A stretch of 64,000 bases of DNA. Origin: CAZMGV01 sp964565925 (lineage in GTDB: Bacteria; JAGRBM01; JAHCIT01). Each line of letters begins with the position of its first letter. Positions within the stretch are counted from its first letter, which is position 1. The notes under the pieces were generated by a model that saw only the letters and a list, made by a program, of their open reading frames with translations, did no database searches and was not told where the DNA came from. The position numbers were made by a program, and so were the translations under genes. The stretch is from positions 62,001 through 126,000 of the forward strand of contig CAZMGV010000001.1 of the NCBI GenBank assembly GCA_964565925.1. The letters are read 5' to 3'. Shown here piece after piece: positions 50,712-62,400 of this stretch.

Positions 50712-51407
50712 CTATTTGATGAGTTTGTACCCTTCGGTGGGCACGGTAATGATGAGATTGTCCTCACCGAAGAAGGGCTTCAGCTTCACGCGAAGGTTCT
50801 TGATGTGGACGTCGATGGTCCGGGTTTCGATATCAGGTCCGTAGCCCCAGACGGTCTTGAGCAGATATTTGCGGTTCATCACCTTGTTCGGCGCCGACGC
50901 CAGCACGTAAAGGAGATCGAACTCCTTGGGCTGGAGCCGGATCGTCGTCCCGCGGAACGACAGCTCGTACTTCTTGGGATTGAGCTTCATGCCGCGGATC
51001 GTGATCGTCTTTTCCCGGTCAAGGGCGGGCACGTCCTTGTCCTTGGTCGCACGGCGAAGCACCGACTTGATGCGGGCTACCAGTTCCCGCTTGGAGAACG
51101 GCTTGGTCAGGTAGTCGTCGGCGCCGATCTCGAGGCCCACGACCTTGTCCACTTCTTCGTCTTTTGCCGAGACGATAATGATCGGCATCTGGGGGCGCTT
51201 CTGGCGGTATTCGCGGCAGTAATCGAGGCCGTCGCCGTCGGGCAGCATCAGGTCGAGCAGAACGATGTCGGGAGACTCTGCGACGGTCTTCGTGCGCCCG
51301 TCCTCGAGCGTGCGTGCGGTCAACGCGAGGAAGCCCTCTTCCTCGAGGAGAATCTTGACGGCTGCGAGAATGTTCTCGTCGTCCTCAATTACCAGAACCT
51401 TATCCAT
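50712..51407 (-). CDS. OmpR/PhoB-type response regulator
   Basis: A 231-residue two-component regulator. The receiver domain (1-120) has the acidic pair EDD at 8-10, the phospho-acceptor Asp52 in VLLDLMLPDGDG and the Lys in VSAKDEE. The C-terminal winged helix (about 135-230) shows QPKEFDLLYVLASAPNKVMN, VWGYGPDIETRTIDVHIKNL, and LITVPTEGYKL. It is 83 bases downstream of a histidine kinase gene on the same strand, its evident partner. Confidence 0.93.
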   Translation of the reverse strand: MDKVLVIEDDENILAAVKILLEEEGFLALTARTLEDGRTKTVAESPDIVLLDLMLPDGDGLDYCREYRQKRPQMPIIIVSAKDEEVDKVVGLEIGADDYLTKPFSKRELVARIKSVLRRATKDKDVPALDREKTITIRGMKLNPKKYELSFRGTTIRLQPKEFDLLYVLASAPNKVMNRKYLLKTVWGYGPDIETRTIDVHIKNLRVKLKPFFGEDNLIITVPTEGYKLIK

Positions 51408-51490
51408 ATGTGTTCACAGTGTAACTGCCCGCCGCCCGTGTGCAAACCGCGAGGGGCCCGAAATGTGATTTAATCCGGTCCGGGACCCGA

Positions 51491-54370
51491 TTAGGCGGCG
51501 GATTCATTCTCCGCCGCGCCCGCCGGCAGGGCGACGCACAGCTCCGCGCCGCCGGACTCCGGGGCCTCGGCCCAGATCAGTCCGCCGTGGGCGATGACGT
51601 ATTCCTTGGAGATCGCGAGTCCCAGCCCTGTCCCGCCTTCCGAGGACTGGCGCACGTAGTCGTCCTGGAAAAACTTGTCGAACACCCGTTCCAGATTCTG
51701 CTTGCGTATCCCGCCGCCGGAATCCTTCACCCGGATCAGGACATAGTTGAGATTACTGCGCACACTCGGACGGCCGGTCCGCATCAGCAGGTCGCGTCCT
51801 GACAGCGCCTCCGTGGTCACGCCGATCCGGCCGCCGGCCGGGGTAAACTTGAGCGAGTTGCCGAGCAGGTTGTCCAGCACCTGCTTGAACTTGAGCCGGT
51901 CGAGCTGGATCTCGGGAAGTCTGCCGCCGCCGTGAATCTCCAGCCGGATTTTTTTGGCGGCGGCCGATCCCGATACCAGTTCCATGGCTTCCGAAACCAG
52001 CTCTGCAATGTCCGTCGGTTCGAACCGGTAGTGCATCTTGCCCGAAGCGACCTTCGAGAGATCCAGCAGGTTGTTGACGATCCGGCTCAGCCGGTCCGCA
52101 GAGCGGTCGATGACGCCCAGGAACTCCAGCTCCTTTTCGCGCTCGATCTTCCCGGCCTTGGATTGAAGAATTTCCGTATACGACTTGATTGAGGTCAGCG
52201 GTGTCCGCAGGGAGTGGCTCACGATGGAGATGATCTCGGTCTTGAGCCGATCGACCTTCATCAGTTCTGTAATATCCTGGATCGCCAGCACCACCGGCCC
52301 GGGGCTTCCGTCATCGGCCTGCACGCGGGAGATCGTCACCCGAATGTCCGTATCTCCGGTCCGTCCCTGGAACGAATAGGTGGGGCCCTGTTCCGCCCGT
52401 GCCCTCTCGATCTCCGCCGGAAGGTCGGCAAGTCCCAGCGACAGCGCGGACATGTCCTCGACTTTCTGTCCCTGAGATACCCGCAGGATGCGCCGGGCTG
52501 CGCCGTTCATGAAGATCACGCGGCCGTCCGGGTCCAGAACGGCGACACCTTCGCCGATGGATACGAGAATGGCCTCGATCCGCCGCCGCTCATCGGCGAG
52601 TTCGCGGTTCTTGAGATCCAGAGCGCGATTGCGATCTTCCAGCACGCGCTTGCGTTCGACCTCGAACCCCATGCGTTCGATAGCGACCTTCTGCCGGGTG
52701 AGAATCGTCGAGACGACCACCGCCGTGACGGCCGCGACCAGTACCGTGATGATCAGCATCAGCAGCGTCGCGCCGCGCAGCTTGCGGGTCGATTCGATGA
52801 TGGTCGGTGTCGAGACCGCGCGGGCGATCACCCAGCCGGTGTCTTCCATCTGGTAGAACGCCAGATACAGGCGTCCTCCGGGCAGATCGAGCTGGTACCA
52901 GCGCTTTCCGTGGATCGCCTCGCTCCATGCCTTGCTCTGACTCTCGATCCGGAAGCCCGTATAGCCCAGGCGGCTGTGCGCCAGAAGGACTCCGTCCCCG
53001 GAGGCGATGAAGTCCCAGCCCGAGGTGTTTCCGTAACCGGCCGTCAGTTCGAGCAGGGTCCGCACTTTCATCACGGCCTTGACGAAACCCTGGATACCGC
53101 CGGCGCGGTCCTTCACGGCGGCCGCGAAAAGCACGATCGGATCGTTCGCCACGGCCTCTTCCCGGATCGCCGGCCGGCCCTCGTTTTCGTAAAGCAGATT
53201 ACCCCGCGCCTCCTCGTTCATCCGGTAAACGAACACCCGCCCCGGCGACTGCGAGAGAGCCTGCATCTGCACCGGCGTCAGCGGCGGAGCCGCTGCCGCG
53301 TCTTCCGCGACACGCGCATAGGTGAACAGGAGGAAATCGGCCTTGTCGGTAAAACTGACCGTCTGGAACTCTCTCGGGATATATCCACGGACCAGATCGA
53401 GCCCCAGGTCGCTGACGACGGAACTGGAGGCATGAAACCGGGTGCTGAAAAACCTGTACACAGACGGCTCGGCCAGCCGGCCAAGCGAATCGGAGAGATG
53501 ATCCAGATCGGCCGTAATGTCGGCGCCGATTTTCCGGCCCTCGCCCTGGTAGCGGACCAGTGCTTCATCGAGGAGTCTTACGCGCAGGATGTAGTTGAAC
53601 GACAGCGTGAGGCTGACGGTCGCCATCACGACAAACGACAGCACGAACAGCCGGAACGCAAGCGAGCGGGACGCCACTTCCTCGAAATCGTAAAAGGCGG
53701 CAGCCGCCAGCATCGCGGCAACCGCCAGAGCGCCCTCGCTCAGGCACGAGGCCCAGGCGAGCTGGACCGCCGAGCCCGAACGTACGAGCATGAAGAAGAC
53801 GATCTCCCTCGCCGCCAGCAGGAGCGCCGCGACGATCAGCCGGCCCGGCGCCTTCTGCTTTCCCGACAGCGCGAACCCGTAGAGAGCGGCAGCCAGAACG
53901 GCCAGCCGGAGCGGACTCAGCCAGTACGCCACGGAACCGCCGAGCGCGTACATCCCCCTGTAGAGAAGCGGCATCTCGGAAGCGAGGCTCTGGTATATCC
54001 AGGCGCATTCGAATCCGGCCGTCAGGACCGACATCGCCAGGAACAGTCCCGCTCCGCTTCTTCCCGAACGGCTCCAGAGCAGTGCCGCCAGTGCGCCGAC
54101 CGCCAGCGTCCCCGCGGCCGCTACCAGCGGAAGGAAATAGCCGGAACTGAAGGGAAGATCCGAAGCGAGTGAATAGCCGCTGCGGAACGCCTGAAGGCCG
54201 AGCACCAGATTGGCGGCCGCGAAAAACCCGACATAGGCGATACGGGCAACGCCCGGTCCGGCGCGCCTCGCGCCCGCCCAGACCAGCGGTATCAGAAAAA
54301 CCGAGATCGACAGCGCGGACAGGTCGATCAGGTTTTCAAATTCGCTCGAAAGGAAAAACTGGTTACCCAT
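51491..54370 (-). CDS. Hybrid-topology sensor histidine kinase
   Basis: A 959-residue membrane kinase. About residues 15-240 hold seven or eight hydrophobic helices, like a 7TM sensor; a further helix (about 243-266), an extracytoplasmic domain (about 270-520) and another helix (about 528-553) follow. A short coiled coil leads to a PAS domain (about 585-690, ISIGEGVAVLDPDGRVIFMN). HisKA has His719 in IVSHSLRTPLTSIKSYTEIL; HATPase_c has LLGNSLKFTPAGG, VKDSGGGI and GGTGLGLAIS. It would autophosphorylate in response to membrane or periplasmic signals and pass the phosphate to the next gene's regulator. The preceding gene ends nine bases upstream. Confidence 0.93.
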   Translation of the reverse strand: MGNQFFLSSEFENLIDLSALSISVFLIPLVWAGARRAGPGVARIAYVGFFAAANLVLGLQAFRSGYSLASDLPFSSGYFLPLVAAAGTLAVGALAALLWSRSGRSGAGLFLAMSVLTAGFECAWIYQSLASEMPLLYRGMYALGGSVAYWLSPLRLAVLAAALYGFALSGKQKAPGRLIVAALLLAAREIVFFMLVRSGSAVQLAWASCLSEGALAVAAMLAAAAFYDFEEVASRSLAFRLFVLSFVVMATVSLTLSFNYILRVRLLDEALVRYQGEGRKIGADITADLDHLSDSLGRLAEPSVYRFFSTRFHASSSVVSDLGLDLVRGYIPREFQTVSFTDKADFLLFTYARVAEDAAAAPPLTPVQMQALSQSPGRVFVYRMNEEARGNLLYENEGRPAIREEAVANDPIVLFAAAVKDRAGGIQGFVKAVMKVRTLLELTAGYGNTSGWDFIASGDGVLLAHSRLGYTGFRIESQSKAWSEAIHGKRWYQLDLPGGRLYLAFYQMEDTGWVIARAVSTPTIIESTRKLRGATLLMLIITVLVAAVTAVVVSTILTRQKVAIERMGFEVERKRVLEDRNRALDLKNRELADERRRIEAILVSIGEGVAVLDPDGRVIFMNGAARRILRVSQGQKVEDMSALSLGLADLPAEIERARAEQGPTYSFQGRTGDTDIRVTISRVQADDGSPGPVVLAIQDITELMKVDRLKTEIISIVSHSLRTPLTSIKSYTEILQSKAGKIEREKELEFLGVIDRSADRLSRIVNNLLDLSKVASGKMHYRFEPTDIAELVSEAMELVSGSAAAKKIRLEIHGGGRLPEIQLDRLKFKQVLDNLLGNSLKFTPAGGRIGVTTEALSGRDLLMRTGRPSVRSNLNYVLIRVKDSGGGIRKQNLERVFDKFFQDDYVRQSSEGGTGLGLAISKEYVIAHGGLIWAEAPESGGAELCVALPAGAAENESAA

Positions 54371-54379
54371 GGAAGCCGC

Positions 54380-54886
54380 TCAGAACCCGTCCTTGAGGGG
54401 ATCGAAAAGACCGCCAGTCCAGAACGTGATCTGGAGACCCGGGGCCTCAGCCAGTCCGTTCTGGAGTGACTTGCGAAGCGAGTCGGCGGCGGGGCCGGAT
54501 TTGCCCAGCGCATTCAGCCCGACCGACAGCTCCTTCACGCCCATCTCCGCGCACCGGCGGACAGCCAGACCGGCCCATTCGCGGGCGGATGCAACGGGAT
54601 CGCCGGCACGCACGGGAATCAGTAACAGCCCGTCGGAGAGCATCCAGTCCAGACCGACAAACAGGTCCGCCTTGCCGCCGTCGCAGAGCGACAACCCCTT
54701 GCGGCTCAGCAGGCCGTTGCTCCACCAGTCGAGCTGGCCGAGCCAGCCGCCCAGCCGGACCCCGCTCACGGGGTCGGGGCCGAACTCAACGGCCCACAGG
54801 CCGCCCGCAGGTGGCACTTCGCCGGGCAGCAGATCCATAAAGCGGACGCTGCCGGCGCTATTGGCGGATACGGACGGAGGACTCAT
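54380..54886 (-). CDS. Hypothetical protein upstream of the kinase
   Basis: A 168-residue soluble protein without a signal peptide; I do not recognise it. It shows alternating strands and helices (LWAVEFGPDPVSG, LFVGLDWMLSDGLLLIPVRA, WAGLAVRRCAEMGVKELSV), with a Pro/Gly-rich start. The segment MGVKELSVGLNALGKS recalls the N-terminal macro-like domain of leucyl aminopeptidases, but this is weak. Nine bases separate it from the kinase and 44 from the ferredoxin, so the three may be one transcript. Confidence 0.6.
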   Translation of the reverse strand: MSPPSVSANSAGSVRFMDLLPGEVPPAGGLWAVEFGPDPVSGVRLGGWLGQLDWWSNGLLSRKGLSLCDGGKADLFVGLDWMLSDGLLLIPVRAGDPVASAREWAGLAVRRCAEMGVKELSVGLNALGKSGPAADSLRKSLQNGLAEAPGLQITFWTGGLFDPLKDGF

Positions 54887-54930
54887 TGGCAGGAGAATAC
54901 ACCAAGGCGGGCCAGAGAATCAGCAGCGAA

Positions 54931-55350
54931 TCACTGGTGAGGTTCGCGGGCCAGATTCCGGTTCCAGGCGGGTACCTCGACCACGATATCGCACGATCCG
55001 TCGGGAACCGCCTGGCAGGCCAGTCTTGAATCGGGCGTATTGCCGGGCGCCTCGTCGATACGATCCAGCTCCGCATCGGAGGCCTCGTTAAAGCCCGTCT
55101 GCCCCTTCTTCACGATCACATGGCAGGTGGAACAGGCGCACACGCCGCCGCAGGCGTGATCGATATCGACATCGTGAGCGAGCGCGATGTCGAGAATGGA
55201 CCCGGGCTCGCCGTCCCGCGTGTAGGGGATCTGCGCCGGATCGACTTCCACGGTCACGTTCATCGGCTGAAACGTCACGTTGAACTTCCGGGCCGGAAGC
55301 TTCGCCGCACTTTTCTTGATGTAAGGGTTTTCACCGCCCATGACGGCCAT
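54931..55350 (-). CDS. fdx: 2Fe-2S ferredoxin, adrenodoxin type
   Basis: A 139-residue electron-transfer protein. The ligands are Cys67, Cys73 and Cys76 in HACGGVCACSTCHVIV and Cys112 in SRLACQAVP, the C-x5-C-x2-C ... C pattern of adrenodoxin-like ferredoxins; an extra Cys71 lies in the loop. Acidic helix DAELDRIDEAP is the usual partner-binding surface. About 25 N-terminal residues (GGENPYIKKSAAKLP) are added compared with the E. coli ISC protein. The isc genes are not in the window, so its partner is unknown. ATG 55341 (fourth codon) is an equally possible start. Confidence 0.9.
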   Translation of the reverse strand: MAVMGGENPYIKKSAAKLPARKFNVTFQPMNVTVEVDPAQIPYTRDGEPGSILDIALAHDVDIDHACGGVCACSTCHVIVKKGQTGFNEASDAELDRIDEAPGNTPDSRLACQAVPDGSCDIVVEVPAWNRNLAREPHQ

Positions 55351-55554
55351 TCCATGACACGCGGGCGGCGGCAGAATCCAGTGCGGCAGCCGGCACCTTG
55401 AATAGATAGGGGCACGGAATCCGGTAGTGGCGCCCTTGGGCGGAGGAGTTTAGAACGGCGTTACGGGAGATTTCGGCTTAAATCCCCAGAAATTAGCTAT
55501 TTTCACTCCACGTAAACGAAGCCGTATCGGGCCACTCACGGACGACCGTCCCGC

Positions 55555-56433
55555 TCAGCGGGCCGGGTTAGCGGCCTCGGGGGATTTAGCGGGAGCGGGC
55601 GGCGGTACTTCCGGAACCGCTTTAGGGGATGGTGTCCCCGGTCCGGGGTACTGGTCCGGGGCCAGGTTCCGCTTGTCCGGCGGCGGGTCCGGTAATCCGG
55701 GATGCTTTCGCCGCCATTCGTCCGGGTCCCAGTCAAAGGAGCCGGGAATTTGATTGGTTGGGTCCGCCGGCAGCCCTGTCATTCTTGCCACAGGCTGTCC
55801 CGGTGTTTTTGCTAGATGCCTTTGAATCTCCTTACCCAACGGCCATTCAAAACGTTGATACTCATCTGGTGTCAAACCGTAATATCCGAGTATCTCCTCC
55901 CGTGGGAGTGCTCTCCAGGTTTGGCCATGGTCACGTGAAAGTAATATATTAATAACTTTCATATTATAATTATTTTTGCGATTACTTAAAAATATAATTT
56001 CATCTGTTAACGCATACAGTTCCATATACCGGCCAGCGATATATTTTGTCTCTGATATTTTTTCCCAAGTAATCCCCGAGTCCTTGGTCTGGTAGATCTG
56101 ACCGCAATCGCTCCAAAGCCATCCTTCCCGTGCATTTTTGAAATAAATGTCTTGAAGAGATCCGCAATCTGCCCGAAACTTCCAGTCCACACGCTCCACG
56201 CCATTTTCGGTATACTTCCAGCCAAACCATCCTCCTTTGGCAAATACGACATCATTTCTGGCATGGGCGAATACGGCAATATAAGTCAGCTGCGGGCTGA
56301 CCCAATAGCTATCAATTTCGGCGTAATATTTTGGAGGTTTAGAGTAATCATATTTTGCAAATAGACAATGAGGTGTCAAAAGCGATAATAATATAACTCC
56401 AGTATTTATAATTCCGATACGTTTCGGACTCAT
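55555..56433 (-). CDS. AT-rich exported protein, candidate immunity protein
   Basis: A 292-residue exported protein, 28 bases downstream of the giant surface protein gene. A signal peptide (IINTGVILLSLLTPHCLFA) is followed by about 180 residues in which BNR-like turns appear (QTKDSGITWEKI, SRDHGQTWRALP) and many Trp, Tyr and Asp lie on strands, suggesting a beta-propeller or sandwich. The last 80 residues are Pro-rich and look disordered. The first two thirds of the gene are strikingly AT-rich, the last third as GC-rich as the chromosome, with a sharp change near 55850. Position and export fit a periplasmic immunity protein for the preceding hydrolase-like domain; a secreted partner or unrelated protein is possible. 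I see no gene in the 200 bases beyond it. Confidence 0.6.
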   Translation of the reverse strand: MSPKRIGIINTGVILLSLLTPHCLFAKYDYSKPPKYYAEIDSYWVSPQLTYIAVFAHARNDVVFAKGGWFGWKYTENGVERVDWKFRADCGSLQDIYFKNAREGWLWSDCGQIYQTKDSGITWEKISETKYIAGRYMELYALTDEIIFLSNRKNNYNMKVINILLSRDHGQTWRALPREEILGYYGLTPDEYQRFEWPLGKEIQRHLAKTPGQPVARMTGLPADPTNQIPGSFDWDPDEWRRKHPGLPDPPPDKRNLAPDQYPGPGTPSPKAVPEVPPPAPAKSPEAANPAR

Positions 56434-56461
56434 ATTGTGGCTCCTACAGTCAAGTGTAAAT

Positions 56462-59400
56462 CTATCTACAATCTGGACCAGCCCAGTTTGTATTCAACGC
56501 GGACCTAGGGTCTGGCTGCGGCGCAGTCAGCGTCCGATCTGTGGTCGTCAAAAGATAATCATGATCTCCCAGCTGGTGGCATTCTGTCAGATCATTTAAC
56601 CGCCAATTCGCCGGATAAGCTACCCGTTGAGCAACATTCGCCGTGATGTGTGTCGGTATGATTGGAACCGTCGCCGGAGTGCGATCCGTGCGCTCGGTTT
56701 CCGTCCATGAGGTTTCAAGCGCATCGTCTCCGGATACCCATTGATCATACAGGTTGCCGCCGGAAACAACGTAACGGGATCTGGCGTGAGTATAACAGTT
56801 GAAGGTTTTGTTGTCGTACGCAAAATACTTGTAACTGCAGACAATATCTCTATCGGCCGGTGGCGAGCTCACATTATAGTGTATACGGACATCGAAGTTA
56901 CGGCTCCAAACAGGCACTTTTCCCTTCCAGTAGTTCGCGTTGGTATAAACGCTGTTGTCGAACACATCCTGAATGACCACCGCATCTCGCGTCAGGATAT
57001 CTTTGGTGGTCGCAATATCTTCTGCTCCGTTAGAAATATCATCGTATCCCTTGTTCTCAAGATCGCAGACATAGTAGGCGGTCCGCATCCGTAGCGTCTT
57101 GCCGTACGGTCCCGCGACTGCTTCAATCTGCGGACCCGCCGCTGACAAGTGTTCTCTCAGTCCTATCATCGAGTCCCTAAAGCCATCTCGGCCGATCCGG
57201 TTTAATACCGCCGAAGCCAGCCACCGCAAGTCCCAATCGTTGCCGTCTCCACCGTTATAGACCTTTGCCTCTCCATACATCGCCGCCAGCATCAGATTGT
57301 AGTCATCGCCGTTGATCACAATATTTCGTAGCAATTTCACAGGGATTGTAGGATCCTTGAACCCCACTTCGTCCATGCATTCCATATTGGCCAGATAATG
57401 CTCGTAGGTGAATTCATCCGGCGCCCCGGACTGCTTCGCCGAGACCACCATCTTGTCCCTGTCAAACCACCGGTCCCGGCATGTCGCGTTGCACTCCGGG
57501 TCCGTCCGCCCCCATATCCGGAACGGATCGGCCAAAGGATCAGGTTGAAGGGTATTCGGGTCCGGGTCGTCTCCGTAGATATAGACATTCTGCACGCTCG
57601 CACCCCCGGCCGGGACTGCGGGAGCGGCTACGGGTAGATTACTGGAATAACCAATGCGTGTGTTGCCCGCGCGAATCGTCGTTTCCTTGGCCGCGCCCGT
57701 CGCCAGGATGTTTTTCAGCGGGATATCCTGGGCGCTCACACACTGCGTGCTCCCGTTCCCGTAATCCAGGGTAATTCCGAACTCGCACTTTTCTCCGGCC
57801 TTCGCGCCGACGACCGGTGTCTCCTCCGTCAACCTGAGCTTCTCGGCCAGCGATCCTGCCGCCTCGGAACAGAGGTTCGACCGTTCCCGCACCGTTTGCC
57901 CCTGGGCGTTCGTCTCGGCGAGCAGGTTCGCCGGCAGCCAGCCGGCGTTTGCCGTCGAGGGTTCGCTCTTCGCCTCCGACGTCAGCATCCCGCAGTTCAT
58001 GCGGTGCCCGAGATTCGGTCCGTACCCGGCATAAAGTTCCACGCTCTGGTCCGCGCCTTGCCCAACACGGTACCAACCGCCCCGCGAAAACAGGTATTTG
58101 ATCCCGCTCGCCGCTGTCCGTTTGCCCGTGATTTTCACCAGCGGAGGATACATCCGGACCTCCCGGTCCACCGACTCGCGCAGCCGCGCTGTCGTAATCA
58201 TCCCGCCCGTGGCTCCCTCCCCCTCCGTATCCGGCCGATCGGACACCTCCGACATGCTCCAGCCGATATAACCGCTGCTGGCATGATGGACGACTGCCTT
58301 CACCCGGTTGTCTATCGCGAAACGCTGGACGAAATCCCTTTGAGACTGGGATCCCAAGGGGGAGTCCATCGCCTGATACTGGAAAACGATCCGGCCGTTA
58401 TCTATCCACAGATTCGGTTTCCGTTGTGTCGGGCTGATGGTGTTGTCACCGCCTGTGCCCCGTGTCCCCGATGCGAACACCCACCCGGGCTTAACGGCCG
58501 AGTCGGGAGGGACACAATGATCGGTCGACCGGTTCTCCAGGACATATGCGGGAACCGTCGGGAAATCGCCCTTCGGCGGCGCAGTGAAGATATAGACGGT
58601 AGTGTTGCAGAAAAGGTCTTCATTGGAGACCGTTTGCAGCCATCCGGATTTCAGACGTGCGGAACTCGTCGAATCTCCGGTAATCGGCGGCAAATAGGCC
58701 GTAACCGGGCCTGACGGCACCTGCGCCCCGGCCGGGAAAATGCTTTCCCCGATCTGCTGGAGGCCCTCCTTGGGCGGGTAATTCTGGCACGCGTTCCCGG
58801 CACATTCAGGCGGATTCTCCAGTACGGCTTCGCCGTCAAGCACGACCCGCTTTATTTCTAACGTGAAATACCGGGTTCCGTGCGCCAGTGTCACATCCTG
58901 GGTAAGAAAAACCGTGGTGCGGCTGCCGTATCGCTGTCCGATCATCAGCGTGGCGTCATTCAAAATGTAGCGTCCGCTTTCCGCGCCGACCGAATACGTA
59001 AAGGACATCGGCTGCGTTTTACCGTTCTCGTCGGTCACTTCGTAATAGTTGTTGGAACCGCCCATAAATACCGTGATGTTTTTTAGCGGCTTTCCGAACT
59101 GGTCGACGACTTTTACGATCAGGTTTGACACTTCCTGGATCTGGGCTTCAAGCGGTCCGCCGCCCTCACCGTCCTTGAATATTTTCGAATCCGAGCCTGA
59201 CCACCCGATTTCAGCGAGAAATCCGTCAGAAAAGTGCCCCACCTTAGCCGTCACCGACCGGATCTCCGTCTTCGTCGGATTTCCACTCGCATCCCATTCA
59301 GTCGCAACAACTTCCATCTCGCCCGCGACTTCAGGTTCACCGGTCTCGTGCGAATAGAGGAGCAATTGGAAGCGCTTCCCAACCTCATACCCCTGAGTAT

Positions 59401-62400
59401 TCGGCAAAGTGATCTGCGCTGGGGGATCAATAATGGTACCCGATGGCTGAAGGGAGTATGCTGCGACAATACGGCCTGATGCTTCCTTTACCGCGTCGGG
59501 GACCGCCTGAACCGGCATCTCGGCCGCCATTATCACACCGTCACGCTTACCGTCCGGGAACGTGAGCGACCCGGCTTCTGTCTCCAGTAAAAGCCGCCCC
59601 TGTCTGTCGTTTCCCAGGGCGCCATTGAAATCTACCGGCGACGGGCCACCCGCCTGTGCAAACGACGCCGTCTCCGGTTTCATGGCCGGCATCACAATAA
59701 ACGGGATATCCGTATCCTGTCCGGCTACAACCTCGATTCGCTTGCCAAAGATCTCATACTGTTTCCCTTCGACAGTCACCGAACGGGCATCAACGTAAAC
59801 TACATATGATCCGGCCGGAGGGTTTTTGAACTCGAAATACCCGTCGGAATCCGTCGTCGTGGACAGTTGCGCCCCGCGCAGTTCGACAACGGCCTTCACA
59901 ATCGGGACAAAATGCTGCGTGAAAACCTGCCCGAATACCCGGTAAGATTTCGCCGTGGTCCGGAATCTTATCCCCTGGCCCCCGAGCGGAAGGCCGACGA
60001 TATCGGTAATTGGATGTTCAGAGTCGGCCCCTATATCCAGTTGAATGGCCGTATCCAACGGGTATGTCGCCGGTACAATCAGTGTGGCGACCGTCCGGTC
60101 ATCGTTCAGCGACAGCGAAAAAGCAAAAGGACCTTCTGGTCCGGATATCCTCACACCGGCCTGAAGAGTTTCGAACCGAATGGGTTCGCTGAAAACTACT
60201 GAAACCGCCTGAGTGAAAGGTACGTCGGTCGCACCATTCGCTGGATTGGTACTGATAATCGTGGGCGGCGTGGTGTCCTTCTTCACCGTCAGCGATTTCG
60301 TCGCGCTGTTGCCGACCGTATCGGTCGCCGTCACCGCGAAAGTGTTGGGACCCTCGGTGATCCCGGCTGTCAGCGTGAAATACCCGTCCCCGTCCGGTGT
60401 CACAGTCTCTGGCGTCCCGGCTGAACCGGAGGGGCCGGTATAGACGAGCGTCACGGATCCGAGGCCGTCCTCGCTCGTCACCCTGCCCTGGAGTGTAACT
60501 TCCGGCACTCCGACGGCTTCGGGCAGTTCCGTCAACGTAATCACCGGTGCGACGTTGTCATAGACCACTGTCACGCTCGTTGAGCCAACCTTGCCGGATA
60601 TATCTGTCGCGGTGACGGCGATGCTGTTCAACCCGGGCACGAGGTCATACGAGCCGCTGAACGAACTGTCGGAAAAATCCAAGACCGCCGCGCCACCGGC
60701 AAACGATATCTCGTCAATGGGATTCGCGTCGCTCACCGTGCCGGACACCGATACGGACGGCGAATTGGTCCGGAAGTTCTGCGGCGGGTGGTCGATATGG
60801 ACCACCGGCGGGACCGTATCCAGATAAACGGTCCGGGTTTCGGTCGCCGTGCGGGCGAACGAATCGACCGCCGAAACCGTGATCGTATTCGGACCTTCCA
60901 CAAGACCAACGGAGACGCTGAACGAACCGCCGGATCCCAGCCCGGCTGCCTGACCGTTCACGGTCACCTGCTCCAGCAGACCATCGTCGGTAACGGTACC
61001 GGTTACGTTCACGCTGTTCTGGCTGACCACCAGCAGGTCTTCCGGAGCCGTCAGTGTGATAACCGGCGGGGCGGCGTCATATATTACCGAGACCGACGCC
61101 TCGCCCTGGCGATTTTCCTCGTCCGTGGCCTCGATCAGAACGAGATTGACTCCCGTTGATAGCGTGTATTCCGTATCGAAATAACCGTCCGGCGAAAGCG
61201 CCAGCGGGTAGCCGTTCAGAAAAAGACTCTGGAGCGGGGCCTGCAATATCACCTGCCCGCGAACATAGATCAGCGGCGAACCGACCGTGCTGTCGTTCGC
61301 CGGTTCTGAAATGACCACGACCGGCGCCAGCGACGCCGCGTTGACGGTAAAATGCCTGACGACGGCCGTAACCCGGCCCGCCAGATCGGCCGCCTCTACC
61401 GTCACTGAATAAGACCCGTTCGCGGAATACGCCACAGCGGTGGAGAACCGCCCGTCCGGCGCTACCGTCACCGGGCTGCCGTCCACGTTCACATAGGCTA
61501 TCCCGCTTGCATCCGTCGCCGTACCTTCCACCGGTATCGGCCCCGGCGCGTATGTCTCGCCTTCCGTAGGCGAGGTAATGGTCAGTTCCGGCGGTACCGT
61601 ATCGACATAGAATTGCCGGACGGCAGACCTGGTGACTCCGTAGCTGTCGACAGACACGACCTCCGCCGTGTGACTCCCGTCAGTCAGGGTCTGGGCCGTG
61701 GAAAACGGGAGTTCGGACCCCGGGTCTGTCATCAGGCTGACCGGCTGGCCGCCGTCAACTGCCAGAAAGAGCGACGATACCTCGACATCCGACACGGCCG
61801 TTCCGGAAATCGTCACGTTCGCGACCAGGACCCGCTGGCCCTCGGACGGGGTAGTAATCGTGACGCCTGCGGCAACCGCGACCACCTGCACTTCCACTGG
61901 CGCCGACATGTCGCGTCCGTCCGAAACGGTCACCTGGAAACGGTATGCTCCGGCGACATCCGCCGTAAAACTGTTCCGGAAGGAGTTCAGGGATTGCAGC
62001 GTGGCGCTGCTGGCCTGCGGACGTTCGATAAAAGACCAGCTCACAGACAGACTTTCCGGCCGGTTATCCGGATCGTAGCTGTCGCCAGCACTCATCGTCA
62101 CGTTCCGGTCAACAATTACCCGGGCAGGCGCATTTACGATTGCGACCGGGGCCTGATTGGGCTCCACAGTCACCGTGACCTGGGCGGACAGAGAGTCATC
62201 CGAACCGTCGTTCACGACCAGTCCGAAAACCCACACACCCGTGGCGTCCGGAATGATTGACGGATACGCCGTGTCCGCATCGGACAAAACCGCTGATGAA
62301 CCCAGCGGTCTGGTGACGACCAGCCATGAGTATGCAAGGTAAGACGCAGGGCCGTTATCGGGATCGTAACTTGCCGAACCATCCAACTGGACCAGCGACT

